This document shows, piece after piece, positions 1 through 4,843 of a stretch of DNA of 7,352 nt. The stretch comes from Candidatus Aerophobota bacterium (GTDB lineage Bacteria > Aerophobota > Aerophobia > Aerophobales > AE-B3A), in contig SOJT01000156.1 in NCBI GenBank assembly GCA_004376485.1, positions 1 through 7,352 of the forward strand, read 5' to 3'. The notes under the pieces were generated by a model. It was not told the origin of the DNA and did not search any database. It saw only the letters and a program-made list of their open reading frames with translations. The position numbers and the translations under genes are program-made. Position 1 is the first letter of the stretch. Every line of letters starts with the position of its first letter.

Positions 1-818
1 ATGAGTTTTCCTTCACGAATGAGAAAAACCATACCGCAAGCCTGTCCTTCTTCAGAGACGATCCCTATTAAATCCTTATCCTGTCCGGGAAAAGAAGAAA
101 CTTTCTGGGTCTGGCCAATCCTCTCAATTGCCTCTATACAATCTCGGAGTTTTGCTGCTCTCTCGAATCGTTCTTTCCGGGAAGCTTCTTCCATATCCTG
201 TTTAAGCTGAAAAAGAAGTTTTTTATGATGCCCCTGAAGAAAAAGGGATATCCCTTTGACTAAAGATAGGTAATCTTTCCTGCTAATCTTATCCACACAG
301 GGAGCCGTGCACTCCTTTATATGATAATTAATACAGGGTCTGATTTTGGGCCTGAGTTTTCCCTTACACCGACGCAGAGGGAAAAGCCGATGAATTAAGC
401 GAAGAGCCCTTCTGGCCGCTTTTACATTGGTGTAGGGACCAAAATACTCGGCCCCATCGGCCTTGGGATTTCGGGTGAGGAAAACCTTGGGAAAATTCTC
501 ATTAGTAGTGACTTTAATGTAAGGATAGGACTTATCATCTCTGAGACGGATGTTATACCGGGGACGATACCGCTTTATTAAATTATACTCCAGGAGGTAG
601 GCCTCGGTTTCAGAATCGGTAACTATTGACTCCAGATCCGCAAGCTGCGAAAGGAGTGATTCGGTACGAGGGGAAAAGGATACTTCCCCAAAATATGAAC
701 GCACCCGCTTTTTTAAGGAGAGAGCTTTTCCTACGTAAAGAACTCTCCCTTTTTTATCCTTGAAAATGTATACCCCGGGCTTATCAGGAAGATGATCCAA
801 TTTATCTTTTGGACTCAT
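1..818 (-). CDS. uvrC: UvrABC excinuclease subunit C, N-terminal part (gene cut by window edge)
   Basis: UvrC is the nuclease of nucleotide excision repair. It binds the UvrB-DNA complex at a lesion and cuts on both sides. The frame is open from the ATG at 818 to base 1, giving 272 complete codons; the family is usually about 600 residues, so the RNase H-like 5'-incision domain and the helix-hairpin-helix region lie outside. Visible parts: a GIY-YIG nuclease domain at residues 14-95, with GVY at 15-17, YVG at 28-30, the basic stretch KKRVR at 36-40 and the likely metal-binding Glu77 (LLEYNLIK); a four-cysteine cluster (Cys151, 162, 170, 174) matching the Fe-S cysteines of UvrC; and a UVR helix pair at about 203-232 that contacts UvrB. 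The gene starts 2 nt after the stop of the upstream TudS-like gene and has only a weak ribosome site (TGGG, 6 nt spacing), so coupled translation is likely. The start matches the usual short UvrC N-terminus. Confidence 0.97.
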   Translation of the reverse strand, partial: MSPKDKLDHLPDKPGVYIFKDKKGRVLYVGKALSLKKRVRSYFGEVSFSPRTESLLSQLADLESIVTDSETEAYLLEYNLIKRYRPRYNIRLRDDKSYPYIKVTTNENFPKVFLTRNPKADGAEYFGPYTNVKAARRALRLIHRLFPLRRCKGKLRPKIRPCINYHIKECTAPCVDKISRKDYLSLVKGISLFLQGHHKKLLFQLKQDMEEASRKERFERAAKLRDCIEAIERIGQTQKVSSFPGQDKDLIGIVSEEGQACGMVFLIREGKL

Positions 819-820
819 AA

Positions 821-1303
821 TTATCCCAAAGCCTTAAGATATTTCTCAATTCTCTCTAGTGACCAAGAAACCCTTCTAAAGTCAAACTCCAGCAAATTTA
901 GTTTAATTCGCTCCTCCAGCTCTTCCACCAGTATTCCCTTACCCTGGATAACCTTCTTGCCCCAGTAAACCTCACCTGAGGAGCAGCTGGGAGAGCGGGC
1001 AATAGTCACCAATAAAAGCTCAGCATTGGTACCTTCCAATTTTCTTATTCCTTCCTTTATTTTCTCCGCTAAGTTAGAACAATGTTCTCTAAAACCCTCC
1101 AGTTTTTCCCACGCATCCTTTGGCTTCTTTTCCCTCTCTCCTATGAAGGAAAATTCTGGACAGGGAAGCTGCTCCAGCCACACCGGATAACGGGAAAGGA
1201 TCCCTAAGAGTTTCTGGGTAATCCGGGGAGTATAGACTCTGCCAGCTCTAATTTTCTGGTTGAGAAGACAGTGAGAGAGAAGGAGAGTTAGCTCCTTAGA
1301 CAT
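821..1303 (-). CDS. TudS/DUF523-related putative Fe-S desulfidase, 160 aa
   Basis: A small soluble protein with no signal peptide or membrane segment. It resembles the DUF523 superfamily, whose characterised member TudS removes sulfur from thiouracil using a [4Fe-4S] cluster held by three cysteines. The same pattern is visible: Cys12 in an N-terminal SHCLLNQ motif after a short beta strand, Cys48 in QLPCPEF, and Cys107 in SPSCSSGEVYWG, following a hydrophobic strand (LLLVTIA). Cys75 does not fit the pattern. The SHCLLNQ form differs from classical DUF523 (usually SACLLG) and looks like the divergent TudS-related branch, so the substrate is unknown. The length of 160 residues fits a single domain. 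The ATG at 1303 overlaps the end of rsmD by 8 nt (ATGTCTAA) and has a GGAG six bases upstream. uvrC follows 2 nt after the stop. The family assignment comes from remembered motifs and is moderately sure; a thio-base desulfidase role is inference. Confidence 0.65.
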   Translation of the reverse strand: MSKELTLLLSHCLLNQKIRAGRVYTPRITQKLLGILSRYPVWLEQLPCPEFSFIGEREKKPKDAWEKLEGFREHCSNLAEKIKEGIRKLEGTNAELLLVTIARSPSCSSGEVYWGKKVIQGKGILVEELEERIKLNLLEFDFRRVSWSLERIEKYLKALG

Positions 1304-1847
1304 TATCTACTCCGTCAAGAAAGGTTAGGATGGTATCTCCATATTTTTTCTGTTTCCTCAGGGTCAGGTTCTTACGGGCGAACTTCACTTTCTCCTTCGG
1401 GGAATGCTGGACAATAACGATCTCTCCCTGAATTTCCATTTTTTCAATTATATTCAGAGTTTGATTTTGCATCTCCTTGTAGTAAGGAGGAGCGATAAAG
1501 ATAATGTCAAATGTTTCCTTTTCTAGGAGCTCCTCAAGAACTACTAATACATTCTTTGGATAGATTCTGAAATGAGAAAAAACACCCAGGCCGCTGAGAT
1601 TCTCCTTTATTACCGTAACACAACGGGGATTCTTTTCCAGGAAAATAGCTTCTCCGGCTCCCCTGCTAAGGGCTTCGATCCCTACTGCTCCTGATCCGGC
1701 GTAAAGGTCGAGAAAACGGGTTCCTTTTATTTTCTCCCCTATCACATCGAAGAGAGATTTTCTCACCCGGGAAAGAAGAGGACGAGTAAGGCTAGCCGGA
1801 GGGGTCTTTATCTTTCGCCCCTTAAGCTCGCCTCCCGTAATTCTCAT
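1296..1847 (-). CDS. rsmD: RsmD-family RNA (guanine-N2) methyltransferase
   Basis: RsmD uses S-adenosylmethionine to methylate N2 of a guanine in 16S rRNA (G966 in E. coli) during assembly of the small ribosomal subunit. Numbering from the ATG at 1847 (183 aa), the protein starts with the family hallmark MRITGGELKGRKI. It continues with RPLLSRVRKSLF at 22-33 (usually RPTTDRVRE-LF), the SAM-binding LDLYAGSGAVGIEALSRGA at 46-64, the acidic-loop motif FLEKN at 69-73, and a C-terminal KKYGDTILTF. Motif IV, normally DPPY or DPPF, reads APPY at 119-122, so the catalytic-position Asp is Ala. I prefer the 1847 start because it matches the family N-terminus and forms a TAATG stop-start overlap with lipB. 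An ATG two codons earlier (1853) is also in frame, and neither has a good Shine-Dalgarno, which suggests reinitiation. The family is clear; the exact target base and activity are less sure. Confidence 0.9.
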   Translation of the reverse strand: MRITGGELKGRKIKTPPASLTRPLLSRVRKSLFDVIGEKIKGTRFLDLYAGSGAVGIEALSRGAGEAIFLEKNPRCVTVIKENLSGLGVFSHFRIYPKNVLVVLEELLEKETFDIIFIAPPYYKEMQNQTLNIIEKMEIQGEIVIVQHSPKEKVKFARKNLTLRKQKKYGDTILTFLDGVDNV

Positions 1848-2569
1848 TAACATGTTTCTGAGCTTTTGGAGAAGGCACTTCTCTTATTAAGGGACGGTTC
1901 CAAGAGAGAATAGAAGTGAGATTGGAAGATAGGTATCCTTTTGAATACTTCCGAGAAAGACTTAACCATAGACCTCTTTACCTCGTCCATTTTTACCTGG
2001 AAGGAGAGAAATTTAGCCAGAGAGGTAACCTTTGCCTGGCCGAGCCCACAGGGATCAATAAGAGAAAAATAATCGAGGTCTACATCCACATTCAAAGCTA
2101 ATCCGTGGTAGGTAACCCACTTTTTCACTCCTATCCCGATGCTGGCGACTTTATGGTCATTTACCCATACTCCGCTGTGTCCTTCTCTTCGCTGCCCCTT
2201 GATACCTAGCCCTGCCAAAAGTTTAATAATTACTTCCTCCAGGTTCCTGAGATACTGGTGGATATCCCTTTCCTTGCCTAACAAACGAAGTATGGGGTAA
2301 GCAACGAGTTGTCCAGGACCATGGAAAGTTGCTCTGCCCCCTCTATCTACCTGGAAGAACTGAATGCTTTTCCGTGAAAGACCTTGAGAAGAAATCAGGA
2401 TATCTTCTTCCTCTCCCCTCCTTCCCAGGGTGATCACTGCAGGATGCTCTACTAAAATCAAAGTGTCCCCGGAAGTTCCGGATATTACTTCCTGCACCAG
2501 TTTTTTTTGAATAGCCCAAACCTCTCCATAATCCTTTCGCCCTAAATCAAGCAAAGTTAACTTCCTCAT
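1847..2569 (-). CDS. lipB: Octanoyl-[acyl-carrier-protein]:protein N-octanoyltransferase
   Basis: LipB moves an octanoyl group from acyl carrier protein to a lysine of lipoyl domains (2-oxoacid dehydrogenases, glycine cleavage H protein). LipA then inserts the two sulfurs. The 240-residue length is normal to slightly long, with about 20 extra polar residues at the C-terminus. Motifs in order: HPAVITLGRRG at 42-52; the substrate loop RGGRATFHGPGQLVAYPI at 76-93; GVWV followed by the active-site Lys140 in KVASIGIGV; YHGLALNV at 154-161; and the acyl-accepting Cys174 in DPCGL. The Cys/Lys dyad is intact, so the enzyme is probably active. The ATG at 2569 lies 2 nt after the bamA stop and has AGGTGAGG at 2580-2587, 10 nt upstream, inside the end of bamA. 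The stop overlaps the start of rsmD. No lipA is visible in the window. Confidence 0.97.
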   Translation of the reverse strand: MRKLTLLDLGRKDYGEVWAIQKKLVQEVISGTSGDTLILVEHPAVITLGRRGEEEDILISSQGLSRKSIQFFQVDRGGRATFHGPGQLVAYPILRLLGKERDIHQYLRNLEEVIIKLLAGLGIKGQRREGHSGVWVNDHKVASIGIGVKKWVTYHGLALNVDVDLDYFSLIDPCGLGQAKVTSLAKFLSFQVKMDEVKRSMVKSFSEVFKRIPIFQSHFYSLLEPSLNKRSAFSKSSETC

Positions 2570-2571
2570 AT

Positions 2572-4818
2572 TTAAAATGCCTCACCTATTCCGAAGTAAA
2601 ATTTTCCCTCTCCAGTTTCTTTTATCCCCCAGTCAAGCTGCAGGGGCCCGATGGGGGTAATGATTCTCATTCCAAGTCCCCAACCTGTCCTGCACTCAGG
2701 CATCCCGGAATCTTCGTCCCAAATCTGAGCACCATCTACAAAGATGACCCCACTCATATTTTTACTTAAGGGAAGCCTGAGTTCCAGAGTGCCAAGAAGC
2801 ATCTTATTTCCGTTAAACTCGTTTAGATCATATCCCCGAAGAGTCTGCTGGCCTCCTACATAGAATTTCTCATAAGCGGGGAGTCTTTCCCCTAACCTGC
2901 CCCTGAGCCTGAGGGCAAGAATAGGAGACATCCAGAACTCATCCTTACGCCAATATTCTCTCAGCTCAGCCTTATACTTGGTAAAATTAAGATCGCCCTT
3001 CAACAGGGGACCCCCGTTCGTCTCCATGGAAAGATACGAGTAAGACCCCTTATAGGCATTGAAAGTTTCGTCCCTTACCCGGGTATCTCGATCAAGAGTT
3101 AACTCCAGGCTGCGTCGTGTCTTCCATCCTTCCTCAAGGCCCTCCGGCAGGGGCTTCTCATCTACCTGGCTGATATGAATTCTCTCGCTGCGCAGGGCAA
3201 GGAAACATCGAGCGTACTTCTGAAAAGGCCATCCCCATTCTATCTTTCCCCCGTTCCTTCTTTTTTCATAATTTTCTCTGTCATAGTATCTATGTTCTTT
3301 ATTGTAAAGAGAAAGATCCAGACTAAGATCTTTATTTTGCATCCACCTATCCAGGAAACTAATATCATAATCACTTTTATTCTTGGCGAACTCCCAATTC
3401 AGAGATATTCTTTTGCCTTCACCCCAGAGATTATCTCTATAGATTTGAACCGTTCCTCCCCATCCAGAACTCTGACCATACCCAGCACCAAAAAGAAGCC
3501 TGCCCGTTCTCTCACCCTCCTCCACCTGGATCACAAGATCCATAACCTCCCTTGAGGAGGTAGGAAGAGGATCGATGCTTACTTTCTCAAAAAAGCCCAG
3601 ATTATAAATTCTGCGCCAACTTTCCCTTATTTTTTCCACGTCAAAAACCTCTCCTTCTTTAAGGAGAAGACTGTGTTCAAACACTCGCTCTTTAGATCTT
3701 TGGTTTCCCTCAATACTGATCTTTCCTACTTTTACCTGAGGTCCTTCTCGGATGAGAAGAGAGATGGTCAGGCGGCCCTTTTTCTTGTCGAACTCCAAAT
3801 CTCGGTCCATGTGAAGGTAAAGGTACCCCGCCTTCCCGTATTTGGTCTCCAGCCGTCCAATACTCTCCTCAAGAAATTCGGGAACAAAGACCTCTCCTAC
3901 TCCTGGTTTTAGTATCTTCAGAATCTGAAGGGAGCTGAGGTGCTCATTTCCTTCAACATTCACCTGGGAAACAAAGATCCTATTTCCCTCCTCTATTTCC
4001 AGGGTAATGTTAACTCGTTTTCCTCTTCTCTCAAAAAATTCAATCTGGGGCTCTTTGAAACTTGCAAAATAATATCCACGTCTTTGATACCTATCAATAA
4101 CTCTCTTAATTCCTTCTCGTAGTTTTCCCTCATCAAAATATTGTCCAGGTTTTACCTTTAAAAGAGAGAGGATTCTTTCACTGAACAGGTGAAAATTACC
4201 CTCAATCCTCACTTCGGCTATCTTCACTCTCTCTTTTTTCTCGATGAGGATAAGAATCTTGCACTCATTTTCTTTTAAACTGGCTTGAGAGACCTCAACC
4301 TGGCTAGAGAAAAATCCCTCTCTGTGATAGAAATCCAGAATTCTATTTCGTGTCTCTTGAATGCTCTTAAAGTTCAGGACCTGTCCTTCTTCAAGGGTAA
4401 CTAGTTTTCTCACTTTTTCTACTTCTCTTTCTTCAATCCCCTCCAGTTCAATTTGCATAATCTGGGGATTTTCTCTAACGCGAAAGATAAGCTTTAACCC
4501 ATCCTCTCCCTCTTCTTTTAGTGCCTCCACTTCCCGAAAATAACCCATATCATAGATAGCCTGCATGTCTTGCTTTATCATCTTTTCCGAGAAAGGCTCT
4601 CCTACCCTGCTTTGGATAGTATTTTCGATCTCACCGCTCTTAATATGCTCATTTCCCTGAATTTGAATTTGGCTGATGATAAGAGAAGAAGCAAAGACAC
4701 TTACTTCTAAGAACAGAAAAAAAAGAAATAATAAGGCTAAGCCTAATCTTATGGTGGGCCTAATGAAAAACCCCTCCTTTTTTAAGTGGAGGGGACCTTT
4801 TTCCTTGCTGCATTTCAT
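2572..4818 (-). CDS. bamA: Outer membrane protein assembly factor BamA (Omp85), five POTRA domains
   Basis: BamA is the barrel-forming core of the machine that folds and inserts beta-barrel proteins into the outer membrane. Numbering from the ATG at 4818 (748 aa): a hydrophobic signal-peptide core at about 24-40 with a likely cleavage after VFA (residue 43). Five POTRA domains follow at roughly 46-118, 119-197, 198-280, 281-361 and 362-437, several opening with a V-x-I-x-GN-type strand. The 16-strand barrel starts near 438 (RLLFGAGYG). It contains the loop-6 motif GGQQTLRGYD at 655-664, the PIGPLQLDWG strand at 722-731 and a C-terminal beta-signal ending in Phe748. The barrel of about 310 residues is shorter than that of E. 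coli (about 385), suggesting short loops. The start is uncertain. The first 18 codons carry a terminator-like hairpin, and an ATT codon at 4762-4764 has a perfect Shine-Dalgarno and would give a standard 25-residue signal peptide. skp, lpxD and fabZ, often next to bamA, are absent here. Confidence 0.95.
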   Translation of the reverse strand: MKCSKEKGPLHLKKEGFFIRPTIRLGLALLFLFFLFLEVSVFASSLIISQIQIQGNEHIKSGEIENTIQSRVGEPFSEKMIKQDMQAIYDMGYFREVEALKEEGEDGLKLIFRVRENPQIMQIELEGIEEREVEKVRKLVTLEEGQVLNFKSIQETRNRILDFYHREGFFSSQVEVSQASLKENECKILILIEKKERVKIAEVRIEGNFHLFSERILSLLKVKPGQYFDEGKLREGIKRVIDRYQRRGYYFASFKEPQIEFFERRGKRVNITLEIEEGNRIFVSQVNVEGNEHLSSLQILKILKPGVGEVFVPEFLEESIGRLETKYGKAGYLYLHMDRDLEFDKKKGRLTISLLIREGPQVKVGKISIEGNQRSKERVFEHSLLLKEGEVFDVEKIRESWRRIYNLGFFEKVSIDPLPTSSREVMDLVIQVEEGERTGRLLFGAGYGQSSGWGGTVQIYRDNLWGEGKRISLNWEFAKNKSDYDISFLDRWMQNKDLSLDLSLYNKEHRYYDRENYEKRRNGGKIEWGWPFQKYARCFLALRSERIHISQVDEKPLPEGLEEGWKTRRSLELTLDRDTRVRDETFNAYKGSYSYLSMETNGGPLLKGDLNFTKYKAELREYWRKDEFWMSPILALRLRGRLGERLPAYEKFYVGGQQTLRGYDLNEFNGNKMLLGTLELRLPLSKNMSGVIFVDGAQIWDEDSGMPECRTGWGLGMRIITPIGPLQLDWGIKETGEGKFYFGIGEAF
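4762..4779 (-). promoter_or_regulatory. Shine-Dalgarno AAGGAGG in the hairpin arm, 8 nt before an in-frame ATT codon of bamA
   Basis: AAGGAGG at 4779-4773 is a perfect ribosome binding site. It lies 8 nt before ATT at 4764-4762, which is in frame with bamA at codon 19 from the ATG at 4818. Starting here would give (M)RPTIRLGLALLF..., a textbook signal peptide of about 25 residues, instead of a 43-residue one. The GGAGG part forms the 3' arm of the hairpin at 4766-4794, so folding of the RNA would hide it. ATT starts are rare but known, for example in infC. The alternative is a chance match within codons for KKEGF. Confidence 0.4.
4766..4794 (-). terminator. Terminator-like hairpin with T-run at the 5' end of the bamA frame
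   Basis: Read on the minus strand, CCCCTCC (4794-4788) is followed by a 10-base loop (ACTTAAAAAA), the exact complement GGAGGGG (4777-4771) and five T (4770-4766). This is the form of a short rho-independent terminator and lies 50 bases past the clpC stop. It could end part of the clpC transcript or act as an attenuator that sets how much RNA reads into bamA and the genes behind it. The seven-base stem is short but almost all G-C. It lies inside the frame opened by the bamA ATG at 4818, which is unusual for a terminator and supports a later true start of bamA. Function is inferred from sequence only. Confidence 0.55.
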
Positions 4819-4843
4819 TTATTCATCCATACCTCAGGAGAAA

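Noticed and set aside
3175..3555. A plus-strand open frame of 126 codons inside bamA
   Set aside because: It lies wholly opposite the barrel and POTRA5 coding region of bamA. Its composition (Ser/Pro/Ile-rich) is what the complement of the bamA codons gives, and it matches no domain I know.
4810..4818. Cys3 of the bamA frame as a lipoprotein cysteine
   Set aside because: The cysteine precedes the hydrophobic signal core instead of following it, so there is no lipobox; the signal peptide ends with VFA at residues 41-43.
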